Positions 1-5,676 of a stretch of 5,676 bases of DNA are shown piece by piece; the first letter of the stretch is position 1; the number at the start of each line of letters is the position of its first letter. The translations under genes and the position numbers were made by a program. Where the stretch lies: assembly GCA_905479665.1 (NCBI GenBank), contig CAJQNM010000399.1, forward strand, positions 1 to 5,676, read 5' to 3'. The DNA is from an uncultured Saprospiraceae bacterium. GTDB lineage: Bacteria; Bacteroidota; Bacteroidia; Chitinophagales; Saprospiraceae. The notes under the pieces were generated by a model that did no database searches, was not told the origin of the DNA, and was given only the letters and a program-made list of their open reading frames with translations.

Positions 1-2934
1 ATCGAAGTATTGGCCATCGACTATTGGTGCAATTGGAGCACTGCCTGGCTTGATGTTTGGGTGGAAGATAAAACTCCCGTAGAGGTGGCCAAGGATGTTC
101 TTGATATTGATGGCTTGAGTTGTAAAACTTATCGCAGTAAACGATATACCTATGCAGACGAGGCACACCCTGTAAGCCTGGAATATATTATCGAGCAAGG
201 CAAGGCCGGAGAGGAAGAAGCATTCAACCAACTGGATGATATTTTCGGTGGTTATTGCAAGGCCTGGAGAGATGATCATGGCAACTACGTAGATGAAGAC
301 TGGGAAGAAATCGAATGTGATATTTCCTTTAGTGACTCGGCATGCTACTGCCGTGACAGTCTGGTAAAGTTTCGGACTTATGACGAGCACTACGGCTATG
401 TCTGGCAGGATTCACTGATTACCTATTGTGACTATGCTGTAGAAAAACGCACTTTCCAAAAAGGAATCGTCGTCGGTAATTGTGCGGAAAATATTTTTTG
501 CGACCAAGAAGTATGGTGCGAATTTGATCACTGTGGAGCTGGATATATTTTTAGAAAATTTAAGATTTGGCAAGGATGTTCGCCAGAGTCGGATATACAC
601 AGTCCTCATGTGCCAGATACCATCGTGCGTCACCAGCGTATTCAGATCGGCAATTATTGCCCATTAAATAAATACATGTTTGATGTGCCGGACGATACGG
701 AAGTCATTGCATGTGGTGTAGAATACGATCCTGACGGCAGTGGGAATATCGTCGGTGCAGCCGGTCCAGAAAATACGGGAGAGGCCAAATATATTTTTGA
801 TGATGATTGCCGCATTGTAGGTGTCGGTCACCAGGACAAAGTATTTAATATCGTCGGTGGTGATGAAGGATGCTACAAGATCATTCGTACCTGGTACTTT
901 GCCGATTGGTGTACTTATGGTATTCCTGCCAGTGAAAATTTTGATGCGATTTTAAATACACCGAACGTATTTAGTTGCGAGCAAAAAATCCTGGTGTTTG
1001 ATACGATTCCGCCGGTCTGTATCATAAGCTCCAATAATAGTATTGAAGGTGGAGAGGGCAGCGCAGAAAATCCTGCAGCTTTGGTCGCCAACGGTGGTTG
1101 TTTGCTCACTTTCGATGGGGTAGTAAATATTACTGATGCTTGTGGTCTCATCAACGTGGACTGGGAATTGAAAGATATTAAAGCTGGATCTGCGACGATT
1201 ACAAAAAATGGCAGTGGTGAGCTTGAGGGCAATGATGTAGATTTTCCGCTAGCTATTTCAGACGTTGTTCCAGGGAAATATAAATTGCAGGTACAGATTC
1301 GCGATCAGTGCCAGAATGAGAGTTTTTGCGAATATTATTTTGACGTAATCGCAAGTAAAAAACCTGGACCTGTTTGCGTCACCAGCCTGACGGCTGAATT
1401 GCAACCGTGGGACACGAACCAAGACAATGTGATCGACAGCGCGGTGGCAGTGATCTGGGCAGATGAATTTGAATCCAGTAGTTTGCCTCCTTGTGGGGAG
1501 GATTACAGCTCGTTGCACTTCTACATTGAGTGGGCAGCTGAAGCGAGCGATTCGTTTGATTTGGATCGAGTTGCAGACAGCCTCGTCGTGACCTGTTCGC
1601 GTATGCAGGACGAGATGGCACGTCTGTGGGTGACGAGCGAGAGTGGCACTGCTGACTACTGCGATGTGCTGGTGGTTGTGCAAGACAATAATGATGCATG
1701 TGCCAACAGTGATCAAATGGGCAATGTCTCAGGGAAATTCATGAATGTGCACCGTACGCCCATCGAGCGGGTGACAATAGATGTAGAGGCAGCGGGGACG
1801 GTCAATGAAATACTCGATGGTTCGGAGGGCAGCTATCAGTATCGTGTCGAACTGGGCACCGTTGTGACTGTTGATCCAAGGAAAAATGATGATCATGTGA
1901 ATGGTGTGAGCACCTTAGATATCATCGCTGTAGTAGATTACCTCAGTGGCGAAAAGGTATTTACTGATCCGGCGGATCGACTGGCGGCAGATGTGAATCA
2001 GGATCAACAAATCAATAGCTTGGATGTCGACGAAATCCGTGCGCTGGTGATGGCAGAACAAGATGAGTTTGCCCAAGTGAACTCATGGAAATTTATCTTG
2101 CAGAATTATACATTTTCCAGCGATACACCTGAGCAGGAAAATGCGCCGCAGCGGCTTACCCTGGCCGTAAGTGATCGAGAAATGTACGAGAATTTTCTGG
2201 CCATAAAAATGGGTGATGTAAATCATGATCATGATCCGACAGCTGGTGCAAGTCGCAGTGCATCATCGGTGGTACTGGTGACGGACGATCGATTTATAGA
2301 AAGAGGAGAGGAATATGTGATTGAATTTACCGCGAAGGATTGGAAAAATATAGATGGTTACCAGTTTACGCTTGATCTGGATGAGCAGACCCTGGCATTT
2401 GTTGATATTGAAATGGAAAGTGCACTGAATCTGGATGAGCGCTATTTCGGTAAGCGACATTTGGCGAGCGGAGCCTTGACTACTTCCTGGAATTCGCCAG
2501 ATGCACAAAGTCTGAAAGACGGAGAAAAGGTGTTTGCGGTACGACTCAAGGCCTTGAGAAATGGTAGACTGGCAGATGCACTTTCGATCAATAGTCGCAT
2601 TACCAAAGCAGAAGCGTACCACAATAATGTAGTAAGCCCGGTCGCTTTGCAATTGACACCGATCCCGTTGGGAGACGAGGCGATATTGTTTCAAAATTAT
2701 CCCAATCCGGTCGAGGAGTCTACGACGATATCCTTTTACCTACCCAAGCAACAACATGCCACAGTCTCGATTTCAGATGTATTGGGGAGGGTAGTGCAGA
2801 CCTATTCGGCCGAATACAATGCAGGGATTAATTCAATTGATTTATCAAGAGCAGTGGTGCCAGTACCTGGAGTTTGGAATATTACATTGACCTCAGCGGG
2901 CAATCAATGGTCCAAGTCTATGCTGGTACATTAA
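1..2934 (+). CDS. Large T9SS-secreted multi-module surface protein with dockerin and cohesin-like domains (5' partial)
   Basis: The reading frame is open from base 1 and stops with TAA at 2932-2934, giving 977 residues. The TTG at 10-12 lies inside the open frame and is read as internal Leu, so the true start, signal peptide and further modules lie upstream. Residues are numbered from base 1. Residues 1-340 are rich in Cys, Trp and Asp and look like repeated HYR/Ig-like units; unit ends resemble 'DKTPV' (about 21-25) and 'DTIPPVC' (334-340). Residues 341-567 hold two more beta-rich units. Residues 574-628 resemble a carboxypeptidase-regulatory-like beta sandwich. Residues 629-682 are a dockerin pair: the second loop (D664, N666, D668, N672, D675) is canonical, the first (629-640) degenerate. 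Residues 756-886 resemble a cohesin fold ('IDGYQFTLDLD'). Residues 895-977 are a type A T9SS sorting domain ('NYPNP', 'DVLGR', 'GVWNITL'), normally cleaved during export and surface attachment. Adhesion or structural role is inference; no catalytic domain is visible. Confidence 0.88.
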   Translation: MEVLAIDYWCNWSTAWLDVWVEDKTPVEVAKDVLDIDGLSCKTYRSKRYTYADEAHPVSLEYIIEQGKAGEEEAFNQLDDIFGGYCKAWRDDHGNYVDEDWEEIECDISFSDSACYCRDSLVKFRTYDEHYGYVWQDSLITYCDYAVEKRTFQKGIVVGNCAENIFCDQEVWCEFDHCGAGYIFRKFKIWQGCSPESDIHSPHVPDTIVRHQRIQIGNYCPLNKYMFDVPDDTEVIACGVEYDPDGSGNIVGAAGPENTGEAKYIFDDDCRIVGVGHQDKVFNIVGGDEGCYKIIRTWYFADWCTYGIPASENFDAILNTPNVFSCEQKILVFDTIPPVCIISSNNSIEGGEGSAENPAALVANGGCLLTFDGVVNITDACGLINVDWELKDIKAGSATITKNGSGELEGNDVDFPLAISDVVPGKYKLQVQIRDQCQNESFCEYYFDVIASKKPGPVCVTSLTAELQPWDTNQDNVIDSAVAVIWADEFESSSLPPCGEDYSSLHFYIEWAAEASDSFDLDRVADSLVVTCSRMQDEMARLWVTSESGTADYCDVLVVVQDNNDACANSDQMGNVSGKFMNVHRTPIERVTIDVEAAGTVNEILDGSEGSYQYRVELGTVVTVDPRKNDDHVNGVSTLDIIAVVDYLSGEKVFTDPADRLAADVNQDQQINSLDVDEIRALVMAEQDEFAQVNSWKFILQNYTFSSDTPEQENAPQRLTLAVSDREMYENFLAIKMGDVNHDHDPTAGASRSASSVVLVTDDRFIERGEEYVIEFTAKDWKNIDGYQFTLDLDEQTLAFVDIEMESALNLDERYFGKRHLASGALTTSWNSPDAQSLKDGEKVFAVRLKALRNGRLADALSINSRITKAEAYHNNVVSPVALQLTPIPLGDEAILFQNYPNPVEESTTISFYLPKQQHATVSISDVLGRVVQTYSAEYNAGINSIDLSRAVVPVPGVWNITLTSAGNQWSKSMLVH

Positions 2935-2970
2935 GACAAAAATCCTAACTCGATTTTTTTATCCATGAGT

Positions 2971-3002
2971 AAGTGCGCTGACCAGAGGTGGTCAGCGCAC
3001 TT
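2971..3002 (+). terminator. Rho-independent-type terminator of the surface-protein gene
   Basis: A perfect 14-bp inverted repeat (arms 2971-2984 and 2989-3002) with a four-base GAGG loop lies 36 bases after the stop codon. The right arm ends in TT and runs into TTAATTTT, a serviceable U-tract in the + direction. In the - direction the stem is followed by ACTCAT and has no U-tract, so it should mainly serve the + strand gene, though a stem this stable could also slow or protect the ilv transcript end. Confidence 0.8.
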
Positions 3003-3026
3003 TTAATTTTCAAGAAAATTCCTAAG

Positions 3027-3049
3027 TCCAAGGGGTCGTGACCCTTGGA
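3027..3049 (-). terminator. Imperfect hairpin after ilvC, possible operon terminator
   Basis: The arms TCCAAGGG (3027-3034) and CCCTTGGA (3042-3049) pair over 8 bp. Pairing can extend inward if one G is bulged. The dyad begins 15 bases past the ilvC stop when read on the - strand. It is not followed by a clean T-run on either strand: the - strand reads CTTAGGAATTTTC, the + strand AATAAATAAAT. It may be a weak terminator or a 3'-end stabilising stem for the ilv mRNA. The call rests on position and symmetry alone. Confidence 0.4.
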
Positions 3050-3063
3050 AATAAATAAATACC

Positions 3064-4110
3064 CTAATTATTCTCAGGCCTCAATCCGCGCACTACTTTT
3101 CCAGTCTTCCACATTTCGGAGTCACGCAATTCGGTAAGCTCAACTTCGAGTTTTTCGCGGTAGTCGTCCTGGCTGTTGCTGTCGATCGACCGTTGGGCCT
3201 CATTTCCGGTGGCAACACTGTCGTAAAGCTCTTCGAATACTGGAGATACCGCGTCACGAAATTTATCCTTCCAATCCAGGGCACCGCGCTGAGCAGTGGT
3301 GGAGCAGTTTGCATACATCCAGTCCATTCCGTTTTCGGCAACGAGCGGCATAAGAGATTGTGTGAGCTCCTCCACGGTTTCATTAAATGCTTCAGAAGGA
3401 GTGTGGCCACGTCCTCTCAATACATTGTACTGGGCTTCGAAAATGCCCTGGATACAGCCCATTAAGGTGCCTCGCTCTCCAGTAAGATCACTGTAGACCT
3501 CGCGCTGGAAAGTGGTTTCAAAAAGATAGCCAGAACCGATTCCAATGCCGAGAGCGACAACGCGATCTTTGGCATTGCCAGTGGCGTCTTGAAAAATGGC
3601 GTAGCTTGAATTGAGCCCACGGCCCGCCACAAACATGCGTCTCAGTGATGTGCCTGATCCTTTCGGGGCAACCAGGATGACATCTACATCTGCAGGTGGG
3701 ATGATGCCCGTACGATCTTTGTATGTGATGCCAAAACCATGAGAAAAATAAAGTGCTTTGCCTGGGGTCAGCTTCGCTTTGATTCTTTCCCAAACCGCTA
3801 TTTGGGCAGCGTCAGAAAGTAGGTATTGAATGATGGTACCGCGTTCGGCAGCTTCATCTATGTCAAAAAGGGTTTCGCCAGGTACGAAGCCGTCAGCGAT
3901 GGCTTTGTCATACGAAGCCGATGGACTGCGTTGTCCGACGATGACATTAAAACCATTGTCTCGCAAATTAAGTGCTTGTCCGGGACCTTGTACCCCATAG
4001 CCAATGATGGCGATTGTTTCATCCTTGAGCGTATCCAAGGCTTTTTGCAAAGGAAACTCCTCGCGGGTGACCACGTTTTCTTCTACACCTCCAAAATTCA
4101 TTTTAGCCAT
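3064..4110 (-). CDS. ilvC: Ketol-acid reductoisomerase (acetohydroxyacid isomeroreductase)
   Basis: This cytoplasmic enzyme converts 2-acetolactate to 2,3-dihydroxyisovalerate (and the isoleucine homologue) by Mg-dependent alkyl migration followed by NAD(P)H reduction. The protein is 348 residues, the short class I size rather than the roughly 490 of E. coli IlvC. The N-terminal Rossmann domain has 'GYGVQG' at 37-42. The cofactor loop at 60-70 contains R61, S64 and S66, which suggests NADPH. 'FSHGF' gives H124 and 'APKGSG' gives K150. Metal ligands are predicted at D208 and E212 ('SDLTGE') and at E244 and E248 ('FNETVEE'); S270 lies in 'CSTTAQRG'. The start ATG is supported because relatives begin 'MAK.NFGG'. 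The sequence resembles fungal Ilv5 along its whole length, as known from memory. It is the last gene of the ilvB-ilvN-ilvC cluster, 36 bases after ilvN. Nothing looks broken. Confidence 0.97.
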   Translation of the reverse strand: MAKMNFGGVEENVVTREEFPLQKALDTLKDETIAIIGYGVQGPGQALNLRDNGFNVIVGQRSPSASYDKAIADGFVPGETLFDIDEAAERGTIIQYLLSDAAQIAVWERIKAKLTPGKALYFSHGFGITYKDRTGIIPPADVDVILVAPKGSGTSLRRMFVAGRGLNSSYAIFQDATGNAKDRVVALGIGIGSGYLFETTFQREVYSDLTGERGTLMGCIQGIFEAQYNVLRGRGHTPSEAFNETVEELTQSLMPLVAENGMDWMYANCSTTAQRGALDWKDKFRDAVSPVFEELYDSVATGNEAQRSIDSNSQDDYREKLEVELTELRDSEMWKTGKVVRGLRPENN

Positions 4111-4146
4111 TATCCTGCTTTTTATTCGATTTAGTATGAAATTAAT
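4111..4146 (-). promoter_or_regulatory. ilvN-ilvC spacer with translation-initiation region of ilvC
   Basis: This 36-base AT-rich spacer reads, just before the ilvC ATG on the - strand, AAAAAGCAGGATA. The AGGA is a weak Shine-Dalgarno candidate only two bases from the ATG, closer than usual. An A-rich leader is typical of Bacteroidota initiation sites. I see no convincing TAnnTTTG promoter element, so ilvC is probably cotranscribed with ilvN. Confidence 0.4.
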
Positions 4147-4683
4147 TTATTCGTGATCAGTGGCATTGACGGATTCAAGATATCGATTGAGCGGCTCCAT
4201 CGCCTTAGTGATAGCCACACGCCCCGATCGGACAAATTCATAGATGCCACTTTTTTCAAGCTCCAAAAGTAAGGCTTCTGTCTCAGATTGATGTCCTGTC
4301 TTTTCGATGACGATGTAAGCTGGTTCGATAGAGAGTATTCGAGCATTGTGCGTGCGGACCAAACGTTCCATTTCGTCTCCATCGCTGAAGGCTGAAGTAG
4401 GGACTTTATACAAGGCGATCTCCTGGGTCACAACCTGCTCTGAGACATAGTAGAAGGCTTTGATGACATCAACTTGCTTGTCCAGTGCAGCAACTAGTTT
4501 TATGATCTGCTCCTCAGTGACATTGACCACAATGGTAAATCGGTGTACCCCTTCCATTGAGGATTTTGAGGTGGTCAAGCATTCGATATTGATGTGCCGC
4601 CGTGTGAATACCGATACCACACGTTGCAACAATCCGGCAAAATTTTCCGTGTATACCGAAATGGTATATTCTTTGTTTTCCAT
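4147..4683 (-). CDS. ilvN: Acetolactate synthase regulatory (small) subunit
   Basis: This is the small subunit of acetohydroxyacid synthase, which activates the catalytic subunit and mediates feedback inhibition by valine. The 178-residue protein has an N-terminal ACT domain (about residues 5-79; 'YTENFAGLLQRV', then 'INIECLT') and the C-terminal small-subunit domain (about 85-165; 'QEIALYKV', 'VRSGRVAI'). Aligned by eye to E. coli IlvH (about 163 residues), valine-site residues N11, G14 and N29 correspond to N14, G17 and N32 here, all conserved, so valine sensitivity is predicted. The gene starts at ATG 4683, 14 bases after the ilvB stop, and is followed by ilvC. It is full length with no disruption. 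The symbol follows common usage for the subunit next to ilvB; ilvH would be equally defensible. Confidence 0.96.
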   Translation of the reverse strand: MENKEYTISVYTENFAGLLQRVVSVFTRRHINIECLTTSKSSMEGVHRFTIVVNVTEEQIIKLVAALDKQVDVIKAFYYVSEQVVTQEIALYKVPTSAFSDGDEMERLVRTHNARILSIEPAYIVIEKTGHQSETEALLLELEKSGIYEFVRSGRVAITKAMEPLNRYLESVNATDHE

Positions 4684-4697
4684 CGTCCTTGTGTTTT
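4684..4697 (-). promoter_or_regulatory. ilvB-ilvN spacer with AAGGA ribosome-binding candidate
   Basis: The 14 bases between the ilvB stop and the ilvN ATG read AAAACACAAGGACG on the - strand. AAGGA is a good anti-16S match but sits only two bases before the ATG, closer than the usual five to nine. The tight spacing indicates cotranscription and possible translational coupling of the two subunits, which must assemble together. Confidence 0.45.
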
Positions 4698-5676
4698 TTA
4701 TTGGGCCTCCAGGATGATTTCATTTGCTGCAGCACCCGAAGGTACCATGGGAAAGATATTTTCCTCTTTTTCGACCATCACATGTAGTAGATAGGGACCA
4801 TCATATTTTAGCATCCGAGTGATCGCTGCTTTCATTTCGGAGGGTTCCGATATTTTTTCACCAGCGACACCAAACCCGTCAGCAATTTTGATGAAATCTG
4901 GATTTTCAAGTGCGACCGAGGAATAGCGATGATCAAAAAATAATTCTTGCCACTGGCGAACCATGCCGAGATACTCATTGTCCAGGATAACAATTTTTGC
5001 TGCGACATCCCACTGACTCAACATACCGAGTTCTTGCAGGGTCATCTGAAACCCACCATCTCCGATAAATGCGACGACCTCCCGATCCGGATGTGCCAAC
5101 TTCGCCCCAAAAGCGGCTGGCAGTCCAAAGCCCATGGTGCCTGCACCCCCACTGGATACCCATTGGTTTGTGCTCTTATATTCGTAGTAGCGTGCTGCTA
5201 CCATTTGGTGCTGGCCTACGTCGGTTGCTACGATCGCCTTGCCCTTGGTTTGGTCAGACACTTCACGCACGACCATGGCCATCTTGATCATATTGTCTTT
5301 TCCTGGAGTAAGATCATGCTGGATCACTTTTTCATGTTCGATCGCCATACAATCGGAAAATCGTTTATTCCAAGTAGGATATTTCTTTTCCTTGACCAGT
5401 GGAATTAATGCTTTTAGCGCACTTTTTGCATCGCACAAGACGGGCACTGCCGCGGGCACATTTTTATTTATTTCCGAAGGATCAATTTCTATGTGAATGA
5501 CCTTCGCCTGGGTGGCATATTTCTTTACGTTTCCAGTGACCCGATCATCAAAACGCATCCCAATTGCGATGAGCACATCACACTGGGCGGAAAGCAGATT
5601 GGGGCCGTAGTTACCGTGCATGCCCAACATACCCACATAATTGGGATGGCCCGCAGGTAGCGACGACAAACCGTGT
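4698..5676 (-). CDS. ilvB: Acetolactate synthase catalytic (large) subunit (5' partial)
   Basis: This thiamine-diphosphate enzyme condenses two pyruvates to 2-acetolactate, or pyruvate with 2-oxobutyrate, the first common step to valine, leucine and isoleucine. About 325 C-terminal residues are in the window, out of roughly 570 usual for the family. The frame is open to the right edge, and the TTG at 5669 is an internal Leu. Counting that Leu as 1: the FAD-binding middle domain shows 'GMLGMHG' (13-19) and 'GMRFDDRVTG' (37-46). The C-terminal ThDP domain shows 'DVGQHQM' (150-156), 'SGGAGTMGFGLPAA' (173-186) and 'GDGGFQM' (203-209), with metal ligands D204 and N231, 27 residues apart as in yeast AHAS. 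'MVRQWQ' contains W240, equivalent to the sulfonylurea-contact Trp, and the end has 'IFPMVPSGA' (305-313). The N-terminal domain with the catalytic Glu is outside. It precedes ilvN in the same operon; any leader or attenuator would be upstream and is not visible. Confidence 0.97.
   Translation of the reverse strand, partial: HGLSSLPAGHPNYVGMLGMHGNYGPNLLSAQCDVLIAIGMRFDDRVTGNVKKYATQAKVIHIEIDPSEINKNVPAAVPVLCDAKSALKALIPLVKEKKYPTWNKRFSDCMAIEHEKVIQHDLTPGKDNMIKMAMVVREVSDQTKGKAIVATDVGQHQMVAARYYEYKSTNQWVSSGGAGTMGFGLPAAFGAKLAHPDREVVAFIGDGGFQMTLQELGMLSQWDVAAKIVILDNEYLGMVRQWQELFFDHRYSSVALENPDFIKIADGFGVAGEKISEPSEMKAAITRMLKYDGPYLLHVMVEKEENIFPMVPSGAAANEIILEAQ

Larger units (their letters stand above)
2935..3063. 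other. Convergent intergenic spacer
   Basis: This 129-base spacer separates the 3' ends of the surface-protein gene and ilvC. Besides the two hairpins at 2971-3002 and 3027-3049 it holds an AT-rich dyad, AAAAATC at 2938-2944 with GATTTTT at 2952-2958, which is followed by two more Ts on the + strand. A further short palindrome, AATTTTC..GAAAATT, lies at 3005-3020. No gene, promoter or RNA is evident. Confidence 0.7.

Noticed and set aside
10..12. TTG as a start codon for the surface protein
   Set aside because: The frame continues open to base 1 and the first residues are already in the middle of a HYR/Ig-like unit with no signal peptide, so the gene starts upstream.
1258..1716. 152-codon open frame on the - strand inside the surface-protein gene
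   Set aside because: It lies wholly antisense to a strongly supported coding frame with recognisable domains, and its translation shows no recognisable family or domain features. It is a shadow frame.
1885..2055. Dockerin as evidence of a cellulosome
   Set aside because: No glycoside hydrolase or carbohydrate-binding module is visible, and dockerin-like repeats in Bacteroidota surface proteins are not in themselves evidence of cellulose degradation.
2263..2694. 143-codon open frame on the - strand across the cohesin-like region
   Set aside because: It is antisense to the conserved cohesin-like and sorting-domain coding sequence and its translation has no recognisable motif.
4947..5408. 153-codon + strand open frame opposite ilvB
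   Set aside because: It is antisense to conserved ThDP-domain coding sequence of ilvB and its translation is not protein-like.
5667..5669. TTG as a start codon for the acetolactate synthase large subunit
   Set aside because: The frame is open to the window edge and the sequence starts in the middle FAD-binding domain; about 245 residues of the usual protein are missing, so this is an internal Leu.
1..5676. A novel defence, mobile or RNA-based system
   Set aside because: Both strands are accounted for by a surface-protein gene and three housekeeping ilv genes. No tRNA-like fold, repeat array, transposase or integrase sequence was seen.

Overview
The window looks like chromosomal DNA of a Bacteroidota bacterium, most likely of the Saprospiraceae type. 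The main evidence is the + strand gene, which ends in a type IX secretion (T9SS) type A C-terminal sorting domain and carries a dockerin / cohesin-like / Ig-like module order that I associate, from memory, with large surface proteins of that family. The two ketoacid-pathway genes with readable starts have A-rich leaders and only weak or badly spaced Shine-Dalgarno sequences, which also fits Bacteroidota. The assignment below phylum level is inference.

Layout. Positions 1-2934 (+) hold the C-terminal 977 residues of a large secreted, cysteine-rich, multi-module cell-surface protein whose start lies before the window. Positions 2935-3063 are a 129-base convergent spacer with a strong hairpin terminator (2971-3002) and a second, weaker dyad (3027-3049). 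Positions 3064-5676 (-) hold the end of a branched-chain amino acid operon, read from right to left: ilvB (acetolactate synthase large subunit, 5' end outside the window), 14 bases, ilvN (regulatory small subunit), 36 bases, ilvC (ketol-acid reductoisomerase).

How the genes work together. IlvB and IlvN form acetohydroxyacid synthase, which makes 2-acetolactate (or 2-aceto-2-hydroxybutyrate). IlvC then isomerises and reduces these products to the dihydroxy acids on the route to valine, isoleucine and leucine. IlvN keeps the residues known to form the valine-binding site in E. coli IlvH, so feedback inhibition is expected. The surface protein is convergent to this operon and has no evident functional link to it.

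I found no RNA gene, mobile element, CRISPR array or clearly new multi-gene system. The parts most worth a second look are the architecture of the surface protein (dockerin pair plus cohesin-like domain on one T9SS chain, cysteines confined to its N-terminal part, several calcium-loop-like segments) and the close resemblance of the ketol-acid reductoisomerase to the fungal mitochondrial Ilv5 type.
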